From positions 4,526,001 through 4,590,000 of the forward strand of contig NZ_CP150233.1 in assembly GCF_037974265.1 (NCBI RefSeq): 64,000 bases of DNA, in the 5' to 3' direction. This document shows positions 26,852 through 35,127 of this stretch, piece by piece (positions within the stretch are counted from its first letter, which is position 1; every line of letters starts with the position of its first letter). The notes under the pieces are model-generated. The model searched no databases and was not told the DNA's origin. It saw nothing but the letters and a program-made list of their open reading frames with translations. The position numbers and the translations under genes were made by a program. This stretch comes from Paenibacillus sp. FSL R5-0623. Its GTDB lineage: Bacteria; Bacillota; Bacilli; Paenibacillales; Paenibacillaceae.

Positions 26852-26881
26852 CCAAAAAGCGGCCTCAACTGGAGACCGCTT
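26852..26881 (-). terminator. Terminator of the OFA-type transporter gene
   Basis: Stem AAGCGGCCTC (26857-26866) with GAGACCGCTT (26872-26881), one mismatch, followed on the minus strand by TTTT. Confidence 0.75.
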
Positions 26882-26954
26882 TGTTTACTTTATTTTTTAA
26901 TTTGCTTTTTAAGATGAAGAAATATTCTCTGTACCGTACTTCCCGTGCATGTTG

Positions 26955-28250
26955 TTAGCTTGCCCGTGATGAAGGGTTAAGGTTCATCTGTTTTTCACGC
27001 TGACGTGCACGACGACCTTGACCCGGAGGGGTAATGATCAGTGCCAGCAGTAATGAAACAGCGCAGAGTACAGCAATTACGATGAAGGTTAGATGGAATC
27101 CGCCCAGCAGGGCGCTGATGAATGATCCAGCCAAAGCACCAAATCCAAATCCCTGATAGATGACACCATAGTTTTTGCTCTGATTCTTCAGTCCGAAGTA
27201 ATCGGCCACAATCGCCGGGAATACTGTAATGTTACCGCCGAAGCAGAATGCAACGGCCGCGACACAGGCGAAGAAAATCCCGAAGGTCAGTGGAACCAGA
27301 CTAAGTGTCATGACAGCTACGGCTGTAACCAGCAGCGCACCAGCGATGACTTTCATTCGTCCTACTTTATCCGACAGCGCACCGAGAATAATACGTCCTG
27401 CCGTGTTAAAGATTGCAACCATGGCCACTGCGTTTGCAGCGGTAGCTACATCAAGTCCAGCGAGCTGTACACCGATATCTTTGACAATACCGATCAGATA
27501 CAGGCCACTCATACACGCCGTGAAGAAAATAACAAACAGCATGTACGCTTCTTTTGTACGCAGCATCTCTTTGACCGTGTAGTCATGACGTGCTACGACT
27601 TGTTTGGATCCTTCCTTGCTTGCCGGAGCCTGTTCACGAACAACCGCTTCACGAATCAGGAATGATCCCGCAACGACCAGAGCCAGAACGATAATGCCCC
27701 AGTACATAAATGCCTGAGCAGGACCGACGGCACCAATCAATGCCGAGTTCACATATTTGAACAATAAACTACCGGTACCAAAGGCGCCGACCGAGATCCC
27801 CGAGATCAGACCTTTGCGCTCCGGGAACCATTTGATCAGATTAGACAGTGACGTAATGTACGCCGTACCATCTGCAAAACCAACAACAAATCCAGCCAAA
27901 ATGTACAGCAGTGTTAACGAGGTGACTTGAGAACTCAGAATCAGACCCAGCCCAAGCACAACCCCGGCTACACGGATCAGGCGCTGAAGACCCCAACGTT
28001 CCTGCAACCGTCCTGCAAATAATGTGGCAAATGCCAAAGCAAAACTGGTAATTGAAAAAGTTATCGCGACCGAGCTGACGTCCCATCCGAAACGATCAGA
28101 CAACGGTTGATTAAATAAACTCCAAGTATAGATGGTTCCAAGACCCATTTGTACAATGATGGTCCCCAAAACAATAAGCCAGCGGTTCATTTTTGTAGGT
28201 GCAGATGTTGATTCAGGTGTTGATGAAACGGATGAAATGGTTGCTTTCAT
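26955..28250 (-). CDS. OFA-family MFS transporter (oxalate/formate antiporter-like)
   Basis: 431 residues with 12 helices and OFA-type features: RWLIVLGTIIVQMGLGTIYTW at the first helix, SNLIKWFPERKGL between halves, and LSDKVGRMKVI. Family members exchange small carboxylates such as oxalate and formate or are of unknown substrate. It lies 120 bp downstream of a LytS/LytT-type two-component system on the same strand. In Bacillus LytST controls pyruvate uptake, so control of a carboxylate carrier here is plausible. Confidence 0.88.
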   Translation of the reverse strand: MKATISSVSSTPESTSAPTKMNRWLIVLGTIIVQMGLGTIYTWSLFNQPLSDRFGWDVSSVAITFSITSFALAFATLFAGRLQERWGLQRLIRVAGVVLGLGLILSSQVTSLTLLYILAGFVVGFADGTAYITSLSNLIKWFPERKGLISGISVGAFGTGSLLFKYVNSALIGAVGPAQAFMYWGIIVLALVVAGSFLIREAVVREQAPASKEGSKQVVARHDYTVKEMLRTKEAYMLFVIFFTACMSGLYLIGIVKDIGVQLAGLDVATAANAVAMVAIFNTAGRIILGALSDKVGRMKVIAGALLVTAVAVMTLSLVPLTFGIFFACVAAVAFCFGGNITVFPAIVADYFGLKNQSKNYGVIYQGFGFGALAGSFISALLGGFHLTFIVIAVLCAVSLLLALIITPPGQGRRARQREKQMNLNPSSRAS

Positions 28251-28370
28251 CGTGATCTCCCCTTTGCCGATGTCATATACATGAATGCGTTCACAAGCTA
28301 ATCATACATGAAAGGGGATTCATCACACCGTTTTGAGCATGAGTTGCATCAGATGCGGAATGAAATGCTT

Positions 28371-29171
28371 CTAGATGCGCATGAGTTGCCTGAATTCTTT
28401 GACCTTCCCACGACTCACGGGCACTTCAGCTTCCAAATCGCGCAGACGGAGCAGATACGTATTGTTAAACCAAGGTACAATTTCACGAATTTGCGACAGA
28501 TTTACGACGTACGAACGGTGGCAGCGAAAGAACGTATCCTGTGGCAGACGGCTGTGAAAATCCGATATGCTCACTGGCATGGTGAACTCCCCATTTTTGG
28601 TATATACCTTCGTCACTTTCTCTTGCGCTTCCGCATAGTAGATATCTGCCGTATCCGTAACAATAATATTGTCATTCCGCAGCAGATTAATTCTTCTGTC
28701 TGTATGGGAATTCGTATCTCGTTCTCGTAACAGATCTCCCTGTGTAGCAGATCCGTCCACCAGAGTAGCTGGTCCATCCTCAACATGTTGCTCCACCGGC
28801 GCATGATCACGTTTGAATGCGAGCTCCAGTTTATGGAGCATTGCAGCAATTCGTTTCTCGTCATACGGCTTCAGAATATAATCAAACGCCTCCAACTCAA
28901 AAGCTTCTGCTGCATGTTCCTTGTACGCCGTAGTAAATACAATATAGGGTTTAATTGCAAACTTCCCAATATGATGGGCCAGCATCATGCCATCCAGCGA
29001 GGGAATATTAATATCGAGGAAAATGACGTCAATTTCTTGTTCCTGCAAAAACTTCAGTACATCCAGCCCGTCTTCAAGGCGATCCACCACCTCAATCTGA
29101 CTATGTTCCTGGATTAAATAATTCAATTCCTCACTTGCCAGAATCTCGTCTTCCACAATAAGAGCTCTCAT
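28371..29171 (-). CDS. lytT: LytTR-family response regulator
   Basis: 266 residues. Receiver domain 1-~115 with acidic pair ED (8-9), phosphoacceptor Asp53 (VIFLDINIPSLDG) and Lys in YILKPYD. The C-terminal LytTR DNA-binding domain spans ~165-265 (IYYAEAQEKVTKVYT, FFRCHRSYVVNLSQI). It is the partner of the LytS-type kinase 10 bp upstream, and the pair probably regulates the OFA transporter that follows. A long linker (~120-155) is poorly conserved. Confidence 0.92.
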   Translation of the reverse strand: MRALIVEDEILASEELNYLIQEHSQIEVVDRLEDGLDVLKFLQEQEIDVIFLDINIPSLDGMMLAHHIGKFAIKPYIVFTTAYKEHAAEAFELEAFDYILKPYDEKRIAAMLHKLELAFKRDHAPVEQHVEDGPATLVDGSATQGDLLRERDTNSHTDRRINLLRNDNIIVTDTADIYYAEAQEKVTKVYTKNGEFTMPVSISDFHSRLPQDTFFRCHRSYVVNLSQIREIVPWFNNTYLLRLRDLEAEVPVSRGKVKEFRQLMRI

Positions 29172-29181
29172 TGATCCATCA

Positions 29182-30849
29182 TCACCTTGTTACGACATCT
29201 CCTTTGGGCACATCAAATAAAATATCGGTTCCTTGTTCCAGCCTAGTAATGGTTACACCTTGTCCGTAGATAAGCTTGACCCGGCGATGCACATTATATA
29301 GCCCGATCTGGTTACCAGGCATACGGTCATGGTAGACACGTTCAATAATATCTGCACTGATGCCTGCTCCTGTATCACTGACACTGATTCGTACAAACTC
29401 CGGATAATCCTGTACCCGAATTCGAACAGTCCCAGGTCCTTTGACCTTGAGAATGCCATGAATAATTGCATTTTCGACGAGCGGTTGGATAACAAGACTC
29501 GGAATATGCACCGCGACCTCATCAATGTCATAGATCACGTTAAGCCGACTACCAAAGCGAGCTTTCTCAATCTCTACATAATTACGGACCTGCTCCAGTT
29601 CCTTATGAATATCAATTAACTCATCCGACAGCTCCAGATTGTAGCGCATATACCCGGATAGGTTCACAATCAGCTCCCGCGCACGATCTGGTTTGGTTCG
29701 GATGGACGATGCAATCGCATTTAGCGCATTAAACAGAAAATGAGGATGAATGGTCGTCTGTAAGGCACGGAGCTCTGCTTTGTTCGCAGCAGCCTTGATC
29801 TCTTCTACCCGTGATACCTCCATCTGGGTCGAGATGATCTGCGACAGACCTACAGCCATCGTTTGTAATGGATACGTAATTTTGTACGCTTTGCGATAAT
29901 AGATTTTGAGCGCACCTGTGATGTCTCCTCGTTCTTTGAGCGGAATGATTAACAACGAGTGGATATCGGGTGTTTTTTCATCAATCACATCATTGCTGAT
30001 CGTAATCTCCCCGCTGGATATCGTCTTCTTTGTCATCTCACTAATAATCTCATTACCAATATGATATCGTTCCTCACCAAATCCTACGTAAGCCAGTACA
30101 TTCCGGGTATCCGTAATCGCAACCGCATCAGCCTGGATATCCTCCTGAATAATTCGGCAGATCTTGCGCAGAGACTCCTCATCAATCGAACGGAAATACG
30201 GCAAGGTTTTGTTTGCAATCTCCAGCGCCAGCTTCGCCTGACGAGCTGCAATCATTTCCTTTTCCCCTTCAACACTCTGCACCAAGAGCACAATCAGCCC
30301 AATGTTGACTTCACCCAGAATCATAGGCAGCGCAATCTGCGAGACAATATCGGCACCCAGTGGATCGGGATAGGAAAATAGCAGGATTAATAACATCGTG
30401 AGCGCTTCACAGATCATTCCGGCACCAATACCGATAATCCATCGCTTAGGCTTGGGCGTGTATTTATGTATATATCCAGATACCAGACCTGCCAGGATAC
30501 TTGTGATCAGACAAGGTATAGCTGTGACTCCATCCATATCAATCAAATATCGATGCACCCCAGATATAATACCCGTAATAATACCCACAGGCGCTCCGAA
30601 CAAAATACCACCCGATAACACGGCGATGATCCGCACGTTCACCAGTGAACCTTCAACATTAATGCCCGTATATGTCCCGAAAATGGCAAAAGCACAGAAT
30701 AACAAGGTAACCGCAATATATTCCTGCCACCTTAATTTCCCCTTTTGTAGAATCTGCCTAAACCTTGGCACCCTCGAAAGAAAGAATAAAAATATAATCA
30801 ACAGCGCCGCCCGTTCAAATAAACCCAGCAGCATCGTAAACATTTCCAA
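29182..30849 (-). CDS. lytS: LytS-type sensor histidine kinase (5TMR-LYT)
   Basis: About 555 residues: a membrane domain of the 5TMR-LYT kind (residues ~1-185; NVRIIAVLSGGILFGAPVGIITGIISG, GLVSGYIHK), a GAF-like domain (~215-345), the His-kinase dimerisation box with IHPHFLFNALNAI (the phosphorylated His), and a HATPase_c domain (QPLVENAIIHG, DTGAGIS, IGLYNVHRRV). TTG at 30849 is chosen because GGAGG lies 8 nt before it; an ATG two codons later is the alternative. In Bacillus, LytS/LytT senses pyruvate or membrane-energy signals. Confidence 0.92.
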   Translation of the reverse strand: MEMFTMLLGLFERAALLIIFLFFLSRVPRFRQILQKGKLRWQEYIAVTLLFCAFAIFGTYTGINVEGSLVNVRIIAVLSGGILFGAPVGIITGIISGVHRYLIDMDGVTAIPCLITSILAGLVSGYIHKYTPKPKRWIIGIGAGMICEALTMLLILLFSYPDPLGADIVSQIALPMILGEVNIGLIVLLVQSVEGEKEMIAARQAKLALEIANKTLPYFRSIDEESLRKICRIIQEDIQADAVAITDTRNVLAYVGFGEERYHIGNEIISEMTKKTISSGEITISNDVIDEKTPDIHSLLIIPLKERGDITGALKIYYRKAYKITYPLQTMAVGLSQIISTQMEVSRVEEIKAAANKAELRALQTTIHPHFLFNALNAIASSIRTKPDRARELIVNLSGYMRYNLELSDELIDIHKELEQVRNYVEIEKARFGSRLNVIYDIDEVAVHIPSLVIQPLVENAIIHGILKVKGPGTVRIRVQDYPEFVRISVSDTGAGISADIIERVYHDRMPGNQIGLYNVHRRVKLIYGQGVTITRLEQGTDILFDVPKGDVVTR

Positions 30850-31073
30850 TCGTACTTCCTCCACATCTGTTTGAAAAATAAAATGCATACCGACACAGCC
30901 ACGCCTTTTTTGACGTAAAATCCAGGACATTAGTCCATAAAGCTCGTATGCAACAGTTTACCGCTCCACCTGAAGGAAAGCAAAGTCCATCTTGTGAAAA
31001 TGCATCAACAAGACTGCACCAAGCACACCATAGTTCATCCCTTAACTTCTATGAAAATCTGCGACTCCAGAAA

Positions 31074-31088
31074 AACCTATGTTATAAT
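31074..31088 (+). promoter_or_regulatory. Extended -10 promoter of the small membrane protein gene
   Basis: TGTTATAAT (TG at 31080-31081, TATAAT at 31083-31088) is a perfect extended -10. No good -35 is visible. It lies 58 bp ahead of the ATG at 31146. Confidence 0.55.
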
Positions 31089-31145
31089 TAGTTGTCATGT
31101 TATTCCAATTATTGAGTGAAATTAATTACAGAAAGGTGTTCATGC

Positions 31146-31421
31146 ATGCTTGCAATTCTACTTTTAGGTTTGCTTCTGCTTTTTAGTTTTCTATGGCTTA
31201 CCCTGTATGTTGTCTCCAGACGATCCAGAAACCCTGATCACTCAACAGGACTTGTCCTGCAAATTATTGTATTTATCTCAATCCTGGTCTTACTTGTGCA
31301 AGACTACATACTCAAAGAATCCCCTTCCAATAGCATTATCATTGTAGTTTTAATCATAACTTTAATCATCATCAGCTCTTTTTCTGATCAAAGTAAGAGT
31401 GCAGCGGATGAAAATACATAA
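31146..31421 (+). CDS. Small membrane protein, unknown function
   Basis: 91 residues with three hydrophobic segments (ILLLGLLLLFSFLWLTLYVV; LVLQIIVFISILVLLVQ; SIIIVVLIITLIIISSF) and charged ends. ATG 31146 has AAAGGTG upstream; a GTG at 31116 has none. I know no family. It is divergent from lytS. Confidence 0.65.
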   Translation: MLAILLLGLLLLFSFLWLTLYVVSRRSRNPDHSTGLVLQIIVFISILVLLVQDYILKESPSNSIIIVVLIITLIIISSFSDQSKSAADENT

Positions 31422-31469
31422 ACACAATTTAAAGCCCAACTAAAACCTTCTTCATCCCTACCTCCACCA

Positions 31470-31520
31470 AAAAAAGGGGGTGTTCCATCATGTCATCTGC
31501 ATGACTTAATGGAACACCCC
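31470..31520 (-). terminator. Terminator, minus strand
   Basis: Perfect 12-bp stem GGGGTGTTCCAT (31477-31488) with ATGGAACACCCC (31509-31520), with a nested GTCAT/ATGAC hairpin in the loop. On the minus strand it is followed by a T7 run. It probably ends transcripts from the spoVIF-like gene, and may also act on the convergent membrane protein gene. Confidence 0.8.
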
Positions 31521-31597
31521 ACACACTAAAATTACTTCATAAATATTCGATGTAATTTGGTTTTTTATAAAATGAACTCCAGCTACACAGTAACGGA

Positions 31598-31715
31598 GAG
31601 TGCAGAACCAATCTGGAGAAGCGAAGCGCTCGCCTTTATCCCCGGACTTTACCCTTTGAAAGGATAATTCAAAAAAATTCGGGGATAACAGCGATCGGAA
31701 GATGGTACTGCACTC
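31598..31715. repeat. Interspersed hairpin repeat, copy 3 (inverted)
   Basis: The reverse-complement version of the repeats at 11139 and 12564: GAGAAGCGAAGCGCTCGCC, TTATCCCCGGA, an A/T core, GGGGATAACAGCGATCGGAAG. The outer arms GAGTGCAG (31598-31605) and CTGCACTC (31708-31715) pair perfectly, although their sequence differs from the other copies. Confidence 0.85.
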
Positions 31716-31776
31716 GTAGTGGCCACGTATAGCACCCAGTAGTTCATTTTATCCCACCCAACATTACATCCAAACC

Positions 31777-32064
31777 CTACCTAAACATCCCCCACAGCTT
31801 AATCAAATGAAACGTATTGTTCGGATCAATCTTCTGCGCGAGTACAAACGCAACAAATTGCTCCTCCTGCGCCGGAGAGAAATTCTCATTCATAATGACA
31901 GCTGAAGACTTGACCAACCTTCTGACCTTGGCCTTATCTTGCAGATCAGACTTGGTTACGCCATCAATCAACTTTTTGATACGCTCTTTGACAGCGGGAT
32001 TTTTCATCTTTAATTTGATCCGCTCCACCAGCTGCGGACTAATTCCATATTGTTGATAACCCAA
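31777..32064 (-). CDS. spoVIF: Stage VI sporulation protein F-like
   Basis: About 95 charged residues that resemble the SpoVIF family: an N-terminal helix-rich part (YQQYGISPQLVERIKLKMKNPAVKERIKK is split by charged turns), then KVRRLVKSSAVIMNENFSPAQEEQFVAFVLA. In B. subtilis SpoVIF acts in the mother cell and is needed for GerE-dependent coat assembly. A TTG at 32064 has a perfect GGGAGGTG 8 nt before it. An upstream GTG at 32097 would place that site inside the gene. Family call is from pattern memory and is moderate. Confidence 0.6.
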   Translation of the reverse strand: MGYQQYGISPQLVERIKLKMKNPAVKERIKKLIDGVTKSDLQDKAKVRRLVKSSAVIMNENFSPAQEEQFVAFVLAQKIDPNNTFHLIKLWGMFR

Positions 32065-32179
32065 AACGTATAGCACCTCCCATAAGAATGAACTCACTTC
32101 TTATTCATATGTCGGGAGGGCTTGTACACTTGTCTTTTTTTACAAAGGTAATACGAAAAACTCGTTATTATGGCAAGCT

Positions 32180-34225
32180 TTAGTCAATCAGATCACCCTT
32201 GAATACTTGCTGTTGCTGCAGGAAATCACGCAGAGGTGCATAGTCCATAGAGGTCCAGAAGGTCGCATCCTCAATTAAATGGGTCACGTCATCTCTGGCT
32301 TGTTCGAGCACAGCAAAATCGGCAACCATGTCGGCAAGACGGAACTCGGGCAATCCGCTCTGTTTGGTACCAAAGAAATCACCCGGCCCCCGGAGATCCA
32401 GGTCACGCCGGGATACCTCGAATCCATCCTCCGTTTCCGTCATAACCTTCATACGTTCCTGTCCGACCTCCGTCTTGGGATCAGCAATGAGTACACAATA
32501 GGAAGCATGCGCACCACGACCGACCCGACCACGAAGCTGATGCAACTGGGAGAGACCGAAGCGGTCCGCGTCCATAATGACCATCAACGTGGCATTTGGC
32601 ACATCGACCCCGACCTCGACAACGGTGGTGGAGACAAGCAACTGAATATCATTGCTGTAGAAGTCTCGCATCATCTCTTCTTTCTCCGCGGCTGTCATCC
32701 GTCCATGCAACAGACCTACACGATATTTTGGAAAGTTCTGCTGCATCTGCACATGCAGATCAATGGCATTCTGCACATCCAGCTTCTCCGACTCTTCAAT
32801 GAGCGGACAGATTAGATAAGCCTGACGCCCCTGTTCCACTTCTCTGGAGATAAACCCGAGCACCCGCTCCATCATATCGTGTTTAACCCAATACGTGGAG
32901 ATGGGAATCCGTCCTTTCGGACGCTCCGAGATCGTGGATACCTCAATATCCCCAAAAGCGGTAATGGCCAGTGTACGCGGAATAGGCGTTGCCGTCATTG
33001 TTAACACATCCGGATTATATCCTTTGCGTCGTAAAACGCTGCGCTGATTCACCCCGAAGCGATGCTGCTCGTCCGTCACCACAAGACCCAGATCACGGAA
33101 GAAAACATCTTCCTGAATCAGGGCGTGTGTACCCACCACGATATCAATCATGCCCATTTGCAACGAGGCGATCAGATCTTTACGTTTACGCCCATTTACA
33201 CTGCCCGTTAACAGCCCTACGGTTACCCCAAACGGTTCAAACAGCTTTTGCAGTGAACGCATATGCTGCTCCGCCAGAATCTCCGTAGGCACCATCAGAG
33301 CCCCTTGGAACCCAGATCGAACAGTCGTGTATAGTGCAATTGCCGCAATAACCGTTTTACCCGATCCTACATCACCCTGCAATAACCGATTCATTGCATA
33401 GGGCGAACGCATATCATGCAGAATTTCAAGCTCCACCTTTTTCTGAGCATCTGTTAATTCAAAAGGTAAACTGCGAACAAACTCACGAATCGTCGTATTG
33501 TCCGTGGTATGCACTACACCATCCATGCGATTCCGGTTGAGCGCGCGATACGCCTGCATTTTCAACTGGAACAGAAACAGCTCTTCATACACCATCCGCT
33601 GTCTGGCCTGTTGACCTTCCCGGTTGTCCTGTGGACGATGAATTCCAGCAATCGCTTGTTTACGAGGCATCAAGCTGTATTTCTTCATCAAGGACTGAGG
33701 CAGAATCTCAGGAATCATATCTCCGAATTGGATTAATCCCTGATTGATCGTTTTCCGCATCCATTGTTGCGTCAGCTTGCCGGTTACCGAGTATACAGGT
33801 TGCAGTGTACCTGAACGCCCATCCCCTTTATCGGGGAACTCCGAGTCAGTGACCGTCATCTGCATACGTTTTTGTTCCCATTTCCCTGTGATCACAATCT
33901 CCCGATTGGGCGTAAGCTGCTCTTTGAGGAAATGGCGATTAAACCACGTTGCTGTAATCATCCACTCTTCCGTCATGATCTTACAGGTCAGACGGGACTT
34001 TTTACCGTATCGTTGTAATACAGGAATACCCATCACCTGTCCCTGGACCGTAATCTTGTCCCCATCCTTCACTTCACTAAGTGAACGCAGACGATAATCC
34101 TCGTAACGGAACGGATAGTACTCAAGCAGATCTTTAACAGTAGAGATGCCAAAGGCGTGAAGCTCTCCCTCTTTGAGAGCACTCACGCCGTTAATTTGCT
34201 TAACTGATATTTCTTCCAATTTCAT
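32180..34225 (-). CDS. recG: ATP-dependent DNA helicase RecG
   Basis: 681 residues, normal for RecG, which drives branch migration and rescue of stalled replication forks. N-terminal wedge/OB domain (VKDLLEYYPFRYEDY; KDGDKITVQGQV), then SF2 helicase motifs: Walker A GDVGSGKT, DEQH box, TATPIPRT, and the C-terminal QLRGRVGRG. The ATG at 34225 has GAGGGA 6 nt before it. In the same direction as degV (10-bp gap) and fakA. Confidence 0.97.
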   Translation of the reverse strand: MKLEEISVKQINGVSALKEGELHAFGISTVKDLLEYYPFRYEDYRLRSLSEVKDGDKITVQGQVMGIPVLQRYGKKSRLTCKIMTEEWMITATWFNRHFLKEQLTPNREIVITGKWEQKRMQMTVTDSEFPDKGDGRSGTLQPVYSVTGKLTQQWMRKTINQGLIQFGDMIPEILPQSLMKKYSLMPRKQAIAGIHRPQDNREGQQARQRMVYEELFLFQLKMQAYRALNRNRMDGVVHTTDNTTIREFVRSLPFELTDAQKKVELEILHDMRSPYAMNRLLQGDVGSGKTVIAAIALYTTVRSGFQGALMVPTEILAEQHMRSLQKLFEPFGVTVGLLTGSVNGRKRKDLIASLQMGMIDIVVGTHALIQEDVFFRDLGLVVTDEQHRFGVNQRSVLRRKGYNPDVLTMTATPIPRTLAITAFGDIEVSTISERPKGRIPISTYWVKHDMMERVLGFISREVEQGRQAYLICPLIEESEKLDVQNAIDLHVQMQQNFPKYRVGLLHGRMTAAEKEEMMRDFYSNDIQLLVSTTVVEVGVDVPNATLMVIMDADRFGLSQLHQLRGRVGRGAHASYCVLIADPKTEVGQERMKVMTETEDGFEVSRRDLDLRGPGDFFGTKQSGLPEFRLADMVADFAVLEQARDDVTHLIEDATFWTSMDYAPLRDFLQQQQVFKGDLID

Positions 34226-34235
34226 GTCTAATCCC

Positions 34236-35099
34236 TCATTCCGGAACAGGCCACATAAAGATCGCAATGACACCCGGTCCAACATGACTGCCTATTACGG
34301 CTCCAATATTGGTATAGATCACTTCATTCAGTGTAAAATGACCCCGCAGCTGCTCTGCACAAGCGATCGCTGATCCCGGGTCAGCGGTATGACCTACCGC
34401 CAGGTTAACCCGTTTGCCTGCAAGATCCTTCTGGAACAGCTCAATAATGCGTGCCATTGCTTTTTTATGACCTCTGACTTTCTCAACTGCGTAGATAACG
34501 CCTTCTTCATCAATAGACAGGATTGGCTTAATGTTAAGCAACGTTCCCAAAATGGCTGAAGCTTTGCCAATCCGACCACCTTTTTGCAGATACTCAAGGG
34601 TATCCACGAGAAAGAACAATTTGCGAGATTGTTGCATCCCTTCAATGGCAGTAGTGATTTCGACTGCTGACTTACCCTTTTCGGCAAGTTCAGCAGCCTG
34701 TACTACCATTAGACCGTATCCATACGATGCTGACTTCGAATCCAGCACGGTGATGTCACCCTCACGCTCCAGCAAAGACTTGCCAAGCATGGCCGATTGG
34801 TAGGTACCACTCATGCCGGATGACAGGTGGATCGATACAATCGGGCGTTCCGGGTTCTCATCAAGAAGTGTTTGGTACACATTCATGAAGTCAGTTGGAG
34901 ATGGCTGTGAAGTTGTAGGCAACACAGATACCTTCTTCAACTTTTCGTAGAACTGTTCCGAAGTCAGATCAACGCCATCTGCATATGTTTCTTCCCCGAA
35001 CAGTACACGCAGCGGAACAATGTGAATCCCGTATTTGCGAATGAGTTCTTCAGGAATATCTGCCGTACTGTCTGTTACTATCGCAACCTTGTGGCTCAT
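34236..35099 (-). CDS. DegV-family fatty-acid-binding protein (FakB-like)
   Basis: 287 residues of the DegV family: VTDSTADIPEELI near the N-terminus, TTSQPSPTDF, ISSGMSGT-like (HLSSGMSGTYQSA) and the ending GPGVIAIFMW. DegV proteins carry fatty acids to the kinase FakA, which phosphorylates them for membrane lipid synthesis. The FakA gene lies 28 bp upstream on the same strand, so the two probably form a FakA-FakB pair. Confidence 0.93.
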   Translation of the reverse strand: MSHKVAIVTDSTADIPEELIRKYGIHIVPLRVLFGEETYADGVDLTSEQFYEKLKKVSVLPTTSQPSPTDFMNVYQTLLDENPERPIVSIHLSSGMSGTYQSAMLGKSLLEREGDITVLDSKSASYGYGLMVVQAAELAEKGKSAVEITTAIEGMQQSRKLFFLVDTLEYLQKGGRIGKASAILGTLLNIKPILSIDEEGVIYAVEKVRGHKKAMARIIELFQKDLAGKRVNLAVGHTADPGSAIACAEQLRGHFTLNEVIYTNIGAVIGSHVGPGVIAIFMWPVPE

Positions 35100-35127
35100 G
35101 ACTCTCCTCCTCTTCGCTAGAGTGCTA

